Positions 31,091 through 42,050 are shown, numbered from the stretch's first letter. The stretch: DNA of 64,000 nt from Megaustenia siamemsis (GCA_032433765.1 JAVIAB010000160.1:32825852-32889851); one strand, 5' to 3'. The notes: generated by a model not told the origin, from the sequence alone. Numbers and translations: made by a program.

Positions 31091-31484
31091 AATTGATCGT
31101 TCCTACCATTTGTAGACCTAGAAGCGTGTTTAAAATTTCTACATGAAAATCACATGGCAACTAACCTTGGAAACCAATTGTGTACTTCTATCAGAAATGG
31201 ACTTTATATAAAAACCTGTCCAGACACGAAAATGCTATCACCAGGTTGAGATACGCGCAGTAAAAACACCAGACATCATCAACATTCGCCCAACAAGTGA
31301 AATAAGTTCACGGTAAAATAATTCAATTTTCTAGTCGGTGAACAGTTAAATTATGCACCAGTTTAAACTCTCGTTTTTCCCTTATATATTCTTCTTACCT
31401 CAGAATCTGTACAAATGTGAATCATAATAGCCGATGTTCGCTGCTGGTAATTTCAAACTCAATTAAGGGTGTTAACAAGCCGGA

Positions 31485-31775
31485 CAGAGTGTATGAGCTG
31501 AGAGGGACCAGTGACTCATAGCTGATTGCTTGCGTCATGATCAGCGAACCAGAACTTATTGAAACTCTATCCCAACTTCCAGCTTTGCTCATGGAAAGAA
31601 AGACTAAACAGTCTGGCCAAGCTAGTGTGAGTTAAAGAGGAAAGAAGAGTGTATACCCAGAAAGTGTCTTGATACAATCAGATTGTTGATCCGAAATACA
31701 CAGATGTCGCAGTTTTCTGTAAACCCACGAGTCAACGCAACTACGTATACACTACGCATATATAAGAGCGTCAAC
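31485..31775 (+). repeat. Dispersed repeat G
   Basis: Shares ordered blocks with copies at 43.1, 48.3, 49.7 (reverse) and 59.3 kb: GCTGATTGCTTGCGTCATGA, GCGAACCAGAAC, GTCTGGCCAAGCTAG, a GATGTCGGATGTG-like block and ACGCCCAC-like ends. Non-coding, class unknown (SINE or MITE). Confidence 0.55.
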
Positions 31776-31799
31776 AGATTTATGCATTCTATAAGCTAG

Positions 31800-32130
31800 G
31801 AATAGCCCCCTTCATAAAATATATAAAGAAACAACAGATAAAATGGGTTGGCCATGTGACATGGTAGAGAGTTCAAAACACAACGAGCCTTCAACAAACG
31901 TGAGAATACCAGACCCAATGGGCGACCACGAAAAGGATGGATGGATGGAATATTGGAAGCACTAGGAAACATAACAGCAGCCGAGGCGAACAGAAGAGCA
32001 AAGGACCGCAAATTATATCCCCTCGACGCTGATAGGCAAATGAGCAAGGAAAGAGGAGGAAGAGCAGATGTTCCCAAGAGAAGTTGGTACTCTACTATTC
32101 CCAACAACAGTAATGATATGAGGTACTTTT
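31800..32130 (+). pseudogene. RTE (family RE) 3' fragment
   Basis: The C-terminal end of an RTE ORF: YIKKQQIKWVGHVT (31810-31855), then in another frame MDGILEALGNITAAEANRRA and KDRKLYPLDADRQM. 5'-truncated and frameshifted. It directly abuts the 21-bp array. Other RE copies: 45.1, 52.2 and 19.9 kb. Confidence 0.8.
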
Positions 32131-32176
32131 TTTAAAGTATCTAACTCGCCTGCTGACCTGAAGGATCAGGGATCAA

Positions 32177-34968
32177 ATGCCAGATGATGCATAAAAATGC
32201 CAGATGGTGCAACAACAATGCCACATGGTGCAACAACAATGTCAGATGATGCAGCAAAAATGCCAGATGGTGCAACAACAATGCCAGATGGTGCAACAAC
32301 AATGCCAGATGGTGCAGCAAAAATGCCAGATGGTGCAACAACAATGCCAGATGGTGCAACAACAATGTCAGATGATGCAGCAAAAATGCCAGATGGTGCA
32401 ACAACAATGCCAGATGGTGCAACAACAATGTCAGATGATGCAGCAAAAATGCCAGATGGTGCAACAACAATGCCAGATGGTGCAACAACAATGCCAGATG
32501 GTGCAGCAAAAATGCCAGATGGTGCAGCAAAAATGCCAGATGGTGCAACAACAATGCCAGATGGTGCAACAACAATGCCAGATGGTGCAACAACAATGCC
32601 AGATGGTGCAGCAAAAATGCCAGATGGTGCAACAACAATGCCAGATGGTGCAACAACAATGCCAGATGGTGCAACAACAATGCCAGATGGTGCAGCAAAA
32701 ATGCCAGATGGTGCAACAACAATGCCATATGGTGCAACAACAATGCCAGATGGTGCAGCAAAAATGCCAGATGGTGCAACAACAATGCCATATGGTGCAA
32801 CAACAATGCCAGATGGTGCAACAACAATGCCATATGGTGCAACAACAATGCCAGATGGTGCAACAACAATGCCATATGGTGCAACAACAATGCCAGATGG
32901 TGCAACAACAATGCCAGATGGTGCAACAACAATGCCATATGGTGCAACAACAATGCCAGATGGTGCAGCAAAAATGCCAGATGGTGCAACAACAATGCCA
33001 TATGGTGCAGCAAAAATGCCAGATGGTGCAACAACAATGCCATATGGTGCAACAACAATGCCAGATGGTGCAGCAAAAATGCCAGATGGTGCAACAACAA
33101 TGCCATATGGTGCAACAACAATGCCATATGGTGCAGCAAAAATGCCAGATGGTGCAACAACAATGCCATATGGTGCAACAACAATGCCAGTTGGTGCAAC
33201 AACAATGCCAGATGGTGCAACAAAAATGCCAGATGGTGCAACAACAATGCCATATGGTGCAACAACAATGCCAGATGGTGCAGCAAAAATGCCAGATGGT
33301 GCAACAACAATGCCAGATGGTGCAGCAAAAATGCCAGATGGTGCAACAACAATGCCAGATGGTGCAGCAAAAATGCCAGATGGTGCAACAACAATGCCAG
33401 ATGGTGCAACAAAGGTGCCAGATGATGCAGCAAAAATGCCAGATGGTGCAACAACAATGCCAGATGGTGCAACAAAGGTGCCAGATGGTGCAACAACAAT
33501 GCCAGATGATGCAACAAAGGTGCCAGATGGTGCAGCAAAAATGCCAGATGGTGCAACAACAATGCCAGATGGTGCAGCAAAAATGCCAGATGGTGCAACA
33601 ACAATGCCATATGGTGCAGCAAAAATGCCAGATGGTGCAACAACAATGCCAGATGGTGCAGCAAAAATGCCAGATGGTGCAACAACAATGCCAGATGGTG
33701 CAACAAAGGTGCCAGATGATGCAGCAAAAATGCCAGATGGTGCAACAACAATGCCAGATGGTGCAGCAAAAATGCCAGATGGTGCAACAACAATGCCAGA
33801 TGGTGCAACAACAATGCCAAATGGTGCAGCAAAAATGCCAGATGGTGCAACAACAATGCCAGATGGTGCAACAAAGGTGCCAGATGGTGCAACAAAAATG
33901 CCAGATGATGCAACAAAGGTGCCAGATGGTGCAACAACAATGCCAGATGGTGCAGCAAAAATGCCAGATGGTGCAACAACAATGCCAGATGGTGCAACAA
34001 AGGTGCCAGATGATGCAACAACAATGCCAGATGGTGCAACAACAATGCCAAATGGTGCAACAACAATGCCAGATGGTGCAACAAAAATGCCAGATGATGC
34101 AACAAAGGTGCCAGATGGTGCAACAACAATGCCAGATGGTGCAACAACAATGCCAGATGGTGCAACAACAATGCCAGATGGTGCAACAAAAATGCCAGAT
34201 GATGCAACAAAGGTGCCAGATGGTGCAACAACAATGCCAGATGGTGCAACAACAATGCCAGATGGTGCAACAAAGGTGCCAGATGGTGCAACAACAATGC
34301 CAGATGGTGAAACAACAATGCCAGATGGTGCAACAACAATGCCAGATGGTGCAACAAAAATGCCAGATGATGCAACAAAGGTGCCAGATGGTGCAACAAC
34401 AATGCCAGATGGTGCAACAACAATGCCAGATGGTGCAACAAAGGTGCCAGATGGTGCAACAACAATGCCAGATGGTGAAACAAAGGTGCCAGATGGTGCA
34501 ACAACAATGCCAGATGGTGCAACAACAATGCCAGATGGTGCAACAACAATGCCAGATGGTGCAACAACAATGCCAGATGATGCAACAAAGGTGCCAGATG
34601 GTGCAACAACAATGCCAGATGGTGCAACAACAATGCCAGATGGTGCAACAACAATGCCAGATGGTGCAACAACAATGCCAGATGGTGCAACAACAATGCC
34701 AGATGGTGCAACAACAATGCCAGATGATGCAACAAAGGTGCCAGATGGTGCAACAACAATGCCAGATGGTGCAACAACAATGTCAGATGGTGCAACAACA
34801 ATGCCAGATGGTGCAACAAAGGTGCCAGATGGTGCAACAACAATGCCAGATGGTGCAACAAAGGTGCCAGATGATGCAGCAAAAATGCCAGATGGTGCAA
34901 CAACAATGCCAGATGGTGCAACAAAGATGCCAGATGGTGCAACAACAATGCCAGATGATGCAACAAAA
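32177..34968. repeat. 21-bp minisatellite, about 133 copies (2.8 kb)
   Basis: Unit starts ATGCCAGATGGTGC and ends AACAACA. Common variants are GGT/GAT, GAT/TAT, ACAACA/GCAAAA and ACAAAGG. The unit length is seven codons and it lacks stops in four of six frames, so frames of about 940-1050 codons run through it (MPDGATT, QMVQQQC, VAPSGIV and LHHLALL heptads). Variants fall at all codon positions, and no frame has a signal peptide or non-repeat domain. I treat it as satellite, not a gene, though a repetitive secreted protein cannot be excluded without transcripts. Confidence 0.93.
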
Positions 34969-35514
34969 TTTCCGATCAATCAAAACGTCCTATTTAGATG
35001 GGCACCAGGGAGTATATTATCTAGGAATGAAAGGTAGCGAGGAAGGGAACCAACCTCCCCACTTCATGAAACTGAGGCGTCTATTCTATTCTATTCTATT
35101 CTATTCTATTCTATTCTATTCTATTCTATTCTATTCTATTCTATTCTATTCCAGCTCATCCATGGAACAAGTTTCATTGCAGTCAGGAATTCCCGACATC
35201 CTCCCGACCACATGTCACAACATTTTCCAAAATGCATCAAGAAATAAAAAACTCAGACTGGAATACCTCGCGGCGACTGCACTGGACATCTGCCTTTATT
35301 CTCCAGTCTTACAATTTCCGCCTGCAGACCCTAAAAATGGAAATATACCGTAAAGATGCTTTTTTTACTCGGTAAATTCCTTTGTCAAGGTCCCTTCGTG
35401 CACATCCTACTCTGCTGCACAAGCGATGATTCCCAAATATCACTTACTATGGTACTACCTTTGCCGAGTATTTAATAAAAATATTAGCATTCATATACCA
35501 CATAGGTAAAATAA

Positions 35515-35518
<4 letters not shown>
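34969..35518. repeat. (CTATT)n tract in otherwise featureless sequence
   Basis: A pentanucleotide run, about 14 units, lies at about 35080-35150. The rest (34969-35079 and 35151-35518) is unique with no domain recognised. The long frame from the 21-bp array continues open to 35353 by chance. Confidence 0.7.
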
Positions 35519-35605
<87 letters not shown>

Positions 35606-35886
35606 TTCGTTCGCCTGAAATATTGTCTATATCTGCAATGTCGTTTCCTGTATAAATGTTACTGTCCTTTGTAATATGGATATACTTCCCAGTGGCGTGA
35701 GTGCGTGGCATCCTGATTGTTGTAGTGCGCCTTTTGGCTGGTTGCCTCCGACTTCAGCACTTAAACTTGCTAGAGCAGACTGTGGTCTTGCTCGTGTTGA
35801 GTAAGGCCTGGCCAGGCTTGTTTTTCAGTCCCTGGTGACTGTTAAGCCCCATCCCCACGACAAGGAGTTGACCTTGATGGGGAAGA
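35519..35886 (-). mobile_element. T retroposon, copy 2, with inverted body and (TA)n tail
   Basis: A (TA)n run (35519-35603) adjoins the T end block (35604 to about 35665, containing GTCGTTTCCTGTATAAATGT as in copy 1). The roughly 220-bp body (35666-35886) then runs opposite to copy 1 (CCTGATTGTTGTAGTGCGCC here; its complement in copy 1). Relative inversion of the 5' part with an unchanged 3' end is the classic 5'-inversion product of twin priming. The TA microsatellite sits where the 3' tail should be. Confidence 0.75.
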
Positions 35887-35984
35887 AAGGATATAAAACG
35901 AGATTTAAATTATTCTAGATCAAAATGTTTCTCAGTGCAAAAGAATGCAACTTGGTCAATCAATGCAGAACAGGAACATTGAGT

Positions 35985-37281
35985 AGACAAGCACTTTGAT
36001 TTCAGTAGACAAGCACTTCGATTTGAGTAGATAAACACTTCGATTTGAGTAGACAATCACTTTGATTTGAGTAGACAAACACTTCGATTTGAGTAGACAA
36101 GTACTTCGATTTGAGTAGACAAACACTTCGATTTGAGTAGACAAACACTTTGATTTGAGTAGACAAGCACTTTGATTTGAGTAGACAAACACTTCGATTT
36201 GAGTAGACAAGCACTTCGATTTGAGTAGACAAAACACTTTGATTTGAGTAGACAAGCACTTCGATTTGAGTAGACAAACACTTTGATTTGAGTAGACAAA
36301 CACTTCGATTTGAGTAGACAAGCACTTCGATTTGAGTAGACAAGCACTTTGATTTGAGTAGACAAACACTTCGATTTGAGTAGACAAGCACTTCGATTTG
36401 AGTAGACAAACACTTTGATTTGAGTAGACAAGCACTTTGATTTGAGTAGATAAGCACTTCGATTTGAGTAGACAAACACTTCGATTTGAGTAGACAAGCA
36501 CTTTGATTTGAGTAGACAAGCACTTTGATTTGAGTAGACAAACACTTCGATTTGAGTAGACAAGCACTTCGATTTGAGTAGACAAGCACTTTGATTTGAG
36601 TAGACAAGCACTTTGATTTGAGTAGACAAACACTTCGATTTGAGTAGACAAACACTTTGATTTGAGTAGACAAGCACTTTGATTTGAGTAGACAAGCACT
36701 TCGATTTGAGTAGACAAACACTTCGATTTGAGTAGACAAGCACTTCGATTTGAGTAGACAAGCACTTTGATTTGAGTAGACAAACACTTCGATTTGAGTA
36801 GACAAGCACTTCGATTTGAGTAGACAAACACTTCGATTTGAGTAGACAAGCACTTTGATTTGAGTAGACAAACACTTCGATTTGAGTAGACAAGCACTTC
36901 GATTTGAGTAGACAAACACTTCGATTTGAGTAGACAAACACTTTGATTTGATTTGAGTAGACAAGCACTTCGATTTGAGTAGACAAACACTTTGATTTGA
37001 GTAGACAAACACTTCGATTTGAATAGACAAACACTTTGATTTGAGTAGACAAGCACTTCGATTTGAGTAGACAAACACTTCGATTTGAGTAGACAAGCAC
37101 TTTGATTTGAGTAGACAAACACTTCGATTTGAGTAGACAAGCACTTCGATTTGAGTAGACAAGCACTTCGATTTGAGTAGACAAACACTTCGATTTGAGT
37201 AGACAAGCACTTTGATTTGAGTAGACAAACACTTCGATTTGAGTAGACAAGCACTTCGATTTGAGTAGACAAACACTTTGA
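35985..37281. repeat. 22-bp minisatellite, about 58 copies
   Basis: Unit GTAGACAAGCACTTCGATTT plus GA, with two main biallelic sites: AAAC/AAGC and TTCG/TTTG. Three units equal 66 bp, so all three minus frames stay open for about 400 codons (LLKSKCLSTQIEV-type). Not a gene. One 5-bp insertion (ATTTG doubled) occurs at about 36945. A 20-bp near-identical direct repeat flanks the array at 35898-35917 and 37345-37364. Confidence 0.95.
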
Positions 37282-37380
37282 TGGGCGTTGGAACAGGCGT
37301 TAAGACGGACTCGACTCCGATGACGCCAGTCCGAACTAATTACTACAAGACTTAAATTATTCTAATGACATGTACACAGA

Positions 37381-37590
37381 TTCATCATCATCATCATCAT
37401 CATGTGCCATACCGGTTGGCGTAGGCGATCATGTCCCTCCACAATCTTCTATCTACAGTGCATCGTATCAGTTCTGTTGTTGACTGTTTACCATGCCAGG
37501 ACATCAAGCTATCCTCTATTTTCTCTCTTTGTCGTTCGCGATCTCTCTTTCCTTTTATTTTGCCAGTTGTAACCAAGTACGCAGATTACA
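37381..37590 (-). pseudogene. RTE (family RA) 3' end with (GAT)n tail
   Basis: Minus-strand end of RA: VTTGKIKGKRDRE-type block, then the TVDRRLWRDMIAYANR block and a (GAT)n tail at 37382-37402. It includes the segment deleted from the 39.2-kb copy. Strongly 5'-truncated. Confidence 0.8.
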
Positions 37591-37699
37591 AAAGGAATAT
37601 TAGCAGGGTAAGACCGAGCCGTGATAATTGCAAGAAAATTAAAATCTGCACAAATATTTTTAGACAAAATATGCACACGACAAATTCTAAATACTTAAT

Positions 37700-38315
37700 A
37701 AGCATTCATCATCATCATCGAGTGACATCTCCGCAACGAAAGTTGGCTACCATGGAGTGCCATTCTGCTCTGTCTCTTGCTTTGATGGTGCAGGTTGTCA
37801 TAGGCTGATTTGTCCATCTTTTGATGATACTCGTCCATATTAGCCTTGGTCTACCTTTGCCTCTTTTACCCTGTATTTCCCCTCCAAGATTACTTTTAGT
37901 AGGCTGTTGTGTCTTTTAACATGGCCAAAAATCTCATTTGTCTTGTTTGAATTGTGTTAAGTAGTTCTCTTTCAAGACTTCATCATTTGTTTTCTTTACT
38001 TTCCATCCAACTCTACCTATTCTTCTATATATCCACATTTAAAAGGCTTCTTTGTTCTGTTTTCTTGTCTAGTGTCCATGTTTCTGCACCATATAGGAAT
38101 GTTGAGATATATAAAAATTTGATATTCTTAGTTTTAGCCCTGTTGTTATTTGTGTTGATGTTAGTATATTTTTTATGGCATTAAAATTACGTTTTGCCAT
38201 TCCTACTCTTTTGTTTATTTCAGTTTTACATTTTCCATCACTGGTTATAGTATGTCCAAGGTAGTTGTAGTTCTGAACTGTCTCCAGGTCTATTCCTTCC
38301 ATCTTGATATTTTAT
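37700..38315 (-). pseudogene. RTE (family RC) 3' fragment with (GAT)n tail
   Basis: Minus strand from about 38315: MEGIDLETVQNYNYLGHTIT, KCKTEINKRVGMAKRNFNAI, then, after frame breaks, thumb and C-terminal blocks as at 14.3 kb. Tail at about 37707-37720. Inactive. Confidence 0.8.
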
Positions 38316-38758
38316 AAATAAGCATTATATAATCCAAAAATAAAATTCAGTCAATGATTGACATCAAAATATTGCATAATAGATCAGGTGATTGGACAAT
38401 TGGATCCAAAATTTCAGAAAAGATTGATAACAAAGGAGAAAGAAAAAAGAACTTCATAATGTGGTATTCCTCTCAAATGTGCTACAATAAATGGTTCCAT
38501 CCTGGATTATTAACAGCGAAAAGAAGATATAGAAAATCGACACAACGGAAATTAGCTGCCGAGAAGAATACTGAATGTAATAATACGAGAACAAACCGGA
38601 AGTGACGAAATATGCTTAGAAAAAAAAGTAAGTATGACACTGGTGCTGGTTCAAGTTATGTCGCTTCCGGTGCCTTGACCTTATGGTGATGTGACAGCTT
38701 GTGTACCCTGACCAGCGCTAGAGGTTTTCCAGGGGAGTTTACTCTTGTTAGGTTCAAC
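38316..38758. other. No gene seen
   Basis: A Lys-rich 83-codon frame at 38354-38605 has no recognised domain. Confidence 0.35.
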
Positions 38759-38976
38759 CACGGCCAACTGTAGATTTATTAGACCAGCGGGCTGTGAGGG
38801 AATTTCAGGAAATTCACCAACTGGCGTGATGATTTCAGCTTTGCGAGCAGGGGAGGTTGTGGACAGAGTGAAGTCAGGCGTCTATGTCTCCTATATTTTA
38901 ACACGTCACGCCTGTTGGTGGGTTTTCCGCTTTTATTTTCTGCTCGCCTGCCTTAGTAAATCTATTGTTGACTGTG
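38759..38976. mobile_element. FB foldback MITE, copy at 38.8 kb
   Basis: Both ends read inward as CAC-GNCAAC-NTAGATTTA(T/C)TA, then a GCGRGC/GAGCAG block, GGAAA-TTCACCAAC and GGCGTGAYG. The arms are about 70 bp each and diverged, with a short centre containing CAGCTTTGCGAGCAGGGG. No ORF. Shares arms and centre with the cluster at 41.4-42.05 kb and the copy at 61.4 kb. Confidence 0.7.
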
Positions 38977-39009
38977 AATCAAATAAACTGGACAATAATA
39001 AGCAGGTAG

Positions 39010-39209
39010 TGGTGGTATCTTCTTCTTCTACTTTTCATCTCCCTGTGCAGCATAGTTCTTCATCAAACACTTTAAACTCCCTGTGCAGCATAGTTCTTCA
39101 TCAAACACTTTAAACTCCCTGTGCAGCATAGTTCTTCATCAAACACTTTAAACTCCCTGTGCAGCATAGTTCTTCATCAAACACTTTAAACTCCCTGTGA
39201 AGCATAATT
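39010..39209 (-). repeat. 37-38-bp minisatellite formed from an RD retrotransposon 3' end
   Basis: About five tandem units containing CTCCCTGTGCAGCATAGTTC and TTCATCAAACACTTTAAA. In reverse these match the terminal codons of RD (GTGTTTGTTGAAGACCTATG near 63560). The array is cut by the RA insertion and continues at 40356-40440. Confidence 0.85.
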
Positions 39210-40367
39210 ATACCCGAATATAAATTAAATATACCCGAAGATCTAATAAAATCTATTTTGGTAGCCATACCGAAGAAGTCAGGCGCCACTGATTGTGAAG
39301 ACCATCGCACTATTAGTCTCATGAGCCATATGACTAAAATATTACTAAGAATAATTATGAGACGTGTAAGGAACAAAATAAAACCAGAAATAAGTGAGGA
39401 ACAATGTGGATTTGTGGAAGGAAAGGGCACCAATAATGCTATATGCATCTTAAGGACATTGATAGAAAGATCTATAGAGGTAAAGAAAGATCTATATATG
39501 TGCTTTATAGACTACACAAAAGCATTTGACAAAGTAAAGCATGTGGAAATATTCAATATGCTGGAGAAATTAAACATTGATGGCAAGAATCTGCGAATCA
39601 TAAAAAACATGTACTGGCAACAAACAGCAGCTATACGAATTAACAACCAAACAGGACAATTCCAATATATAAAACAAGGAGTCAGACAGGGCTGTGTTCT
39701 GTCGCCAGATTTGTTTTCACTTTACAGCGGATATATTATGAGATCAATAGTAGACAAAAAAGGAATTGAAGTCAACGGTCACAACATAAATAATTTGCGA
39801 TATGCGGATGACACAGTCTTAATAGCAGAGACAGAGAACGAACTACAAGAAATGATAGACATAATAGTGGAAGAAAGCAAGAAGAAAGGTCTCAGTCTGA
39901 ATAGTAAGAAAACAGAAGTAATGGTTATATCGAAGAAACAATCATCACCATCATGCAGCATAAAAATAAACGAGACAAACCTGAAACAAGTGCAACGTTT
40001 CAAATACTTGGGCACAATAATAACATCAGATGGGAGATGCACCACAGAAATAAAAAGCAGAATAACTCAGGCCAAAATAGCATTTCAGAAAATGAAAAAT
40101 ATCTTATGTAACAAATCTATGTCAATAAAAATGAGAAAGAGAGTTCATCGGTGCTATATAGAACCAATTCTGACCTATGGAAGCGAATCATGGACAGTAG
40201 ACAAACAAATGAAAAGACGATTAGAGGCCACAGAGATGGGATTTCTCAGAAGAATGTTGAAAGCTCCCTGGACAGATAAAAAGACCAATGAGGTAGATAG
40301 AAGATTGTGGAGGGACATGATCGCCTACGCCAACCGGCAGGGTACATGATGATGATGAAGCATAATT
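39198..40367 (+). mobile_element. RTE (family RA), 5'-truncated, internally deleted, with 12-bp TSD
   Basis: TGAAGCATAATT at 39198-39209 and 40356-40367 bounds an 1146-bp insert in the RD-derived minisatellite. The 363-codon frame (39258-40349, open further upstream) covers most of RT: EEQCGFVEGKGT, CFIDYTKAFDKVKH (about 39505), QGVRQGCVLSPDLF, LRYADDTVLIAE (about 39800) and FKYLGTIITSDGRC. YGSESWTVDKQMKRRLEATE is followed by an abrupt joint at KKTNE|VDRRLWRDMIAYANR. About 80 residues present in other RA copies (50.7 and 37.4 kb) are missing at about 40293, in frame. It lacks the endonuclease, so it is inactive. Confidence 0.9.
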
Positions 40368-40600
40368 CTTCATCAAACACTTTAAACTCCCTGTGGATCT
40401 TAGTTTTTCAACAAACACTTTCAACTCCTTGTGAAGCATAGGTCTTCAACAAATACTTTCCAAGCCGTTCTGTTTCTTGCCATTCTTTAAATTTCATTCC
40501 ATGTCTTCCCCATCATATTCATCTCTGTTTCCACCTGTCTTCCCCAATAATATTTTTTTCTTCCTCTTTGTCCTTTTCCGTGGGGATTCCATAAAAGGGC
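40368..40600 (-). pseudogene. RTE (family RD) 3' end, continuing the minisatellite
   Basis: After two further tandem units, the RD end continues (complement of the block around GGCAAAAAACAGAACGACTT, then GGGGATTCCATAAAAGGGC). This is the same orientation as 39010-39209, so the RA element is nested inside one RD locus. Confidence 0.75.
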
Positions 40601-40715
40601 ATGTTGTTTAATTATTTTTGTTTAATGAATTTGTAAAATCCATTCACGATCTAAGCAAAGAAGAAGAAAATACTGCAGGAAAACGAAACATAAATTATTG
40701 TATGGCTTCACAAGA

Positions 40716-40979
40716 ATGTTGATAGTAGAAACTGAAAATTCAACAAACCAGTCTAACATAAAATGGGGAAAATGTTGATTGCTTCTTTCTGATGTTTTTT
40801 AAGAGCTCCCTTTTTGTGTTGGCCTCTTTGAGAACTTCATCATTGGTCTTTTTATCTGTCCAGGGAACTTTCAACATTCTTCTGAGAAATCCCATCTCTG
40901 TGGCCTCTAATCGTCTTTTCATTATGTTGATAGTAGAAACTGAAAATTCAACAAAACCAGTCAAACATAAATGGGGAAA
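40716..40979 (-). mobile_element. Internal RA fragment flanked by a 57-bp direct repeat
   Basis: Direct repeats 40716-40772 and 40924-40979 (both starting ATGTTGATAGTAGAAACTGA, a few differences) flank a 151-bp piece. On the minus strand that piece encodes MKRRLEATEMGFLRRMLKVP to TKRELLKNIRKKQ of RA. The piece lacks both the 5' and 3' ends of the element, so ordinary tail-primed insertion does not explain it. Repair of a staggered break using RTE RNA or DNA as filler would. Confidence 0.75.
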
Positions 40980-41424
40980 GCTTATTACATCGGAGCCCGA
41001 ACAGAGAATAAGATCAATATAACAAGCTACCAAAGCTAGCACGAATCACTTTCGTAACTTGCCGATAATTTTGTTCCCTTATTTTAATGTGGATAACTCA
41101 AACACGACAGCTGCGCTCAAACGTCCGTGCCAGATAAAAACACGCACTCGAATTCACTTACGAGAACAGCGGAACATTTGGTTTAAAATAAACTCGAAAA
41201 CTTAACAAAAGAAATTTTGCCGGGCTCTTTTGTGCTTTAGGTGAGTTCGTGTTTTTAACTAACTTGACTGAAAAGTGATAATGCAGCGTTTTCTTACTTC
41301 TGTTAACTTTTATGTAGGGGTTCCCGTCCGATACGAATAATTTTTTTTACATAATTTTCACATTTGAAACTGTTTAGTTGAAGAGTTCATTGATATACAT
41401 TAATAAGATCTCCCATGTGGATAG
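40980..41424. other. No gene seen
   Basis: Unique sequence of moderate GC content. No feature recognised. Confidence 0.4.
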
Positions 41425-42050
41425 CCTGCTCAACGCCAACTATATCTCAAGACCGCAGGCTGAGAGGGTTTTCCCCAAAAACATCCAAAGCTTGGGACAT
41501 CTTCAACTGTGCACGACTGATGTCATTTTACCCACAATCGCTCCTGCTGGCTAAGCTGAAAAAGTCACGCTATGTTTGGTCTTTCGGGGTCTTCCTTTCT
41601 GTGCTCAAGCCTACAGCCAACTATAGATTCACTAAGGCCCGAGAACAGCAAACCGAACTGGAAAACTTTCAAATTAGCGTGACATTTTCAGCTATAGGAG
41701 CTATAGTGGGCAGTCGTCACAGTCGATACACAACCACCCCAGCTCGCAACGCTACAAACGTCACGTTTGTTGGAGGTTTTCTCGGAGTACTCTCTCAGCC
41801 CAGTAAATACAGTGTTGACTGCGGTCAGGCCTATACAACGTAGGTCTTCGCTCCCGATATTTCTGAGCATGCCCGCTGAGGGTGTACCACCCAAAGGCTG
41901 TGACGTTTCAGTGTTGCAAGCAGGGATGGTTTAGGGTAAAATGACGTCATTCGTCTTTAGCTCTCATAGCTGATGACGTCACTGGAATTGGGGCGTTCTC
42001 GGGAACGTCCCCTCAGTGGGCATGCCCAGAGATCTCGATGGCGGCTATGT
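41425..42050. mobile_element. Cluster of three FB foldback MITEs
   Basis: Three adjacent units: about 41430-41607 (reverse), 41608-41832 (forward) and 41855-42050. Each has diverged inverted arms and a centre with the CAGC-TTGCGAGCAGGGGCGG / TTGTGGGTAAAATGACGTC theme. The third has arms reading CTGAGCATGCCCGCTGAGGG and, inverted, CTGGGCATGCCCACTGAGGG. The first two share boundary sequence (GCCAACTATAG), suggesting insertion of one into another or a shared arm. The 142-codon frame 41415-41843 is not a gene. Confidence 0.65.

Noticed and set aside
32204..35353. 1049-codon open frame as a giant Gln/Cys-rich protein gene
   Set aside because: It is the 21-bp satellite read in one of four open frames. 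Variation falls at all codon positions, and it continues into unrelated sequence by chance.
35956..37276. Overlapping 397-438-codon frames on the minus strand
   Set aside because: All three minus frames are open because the 22-bp unit lacks stops there. No start context, signal peptide or non-repeat domain.
41415..41843. 142-codon coding region
   Set aside because: It lies across two foldback MITE arms and has no domain.
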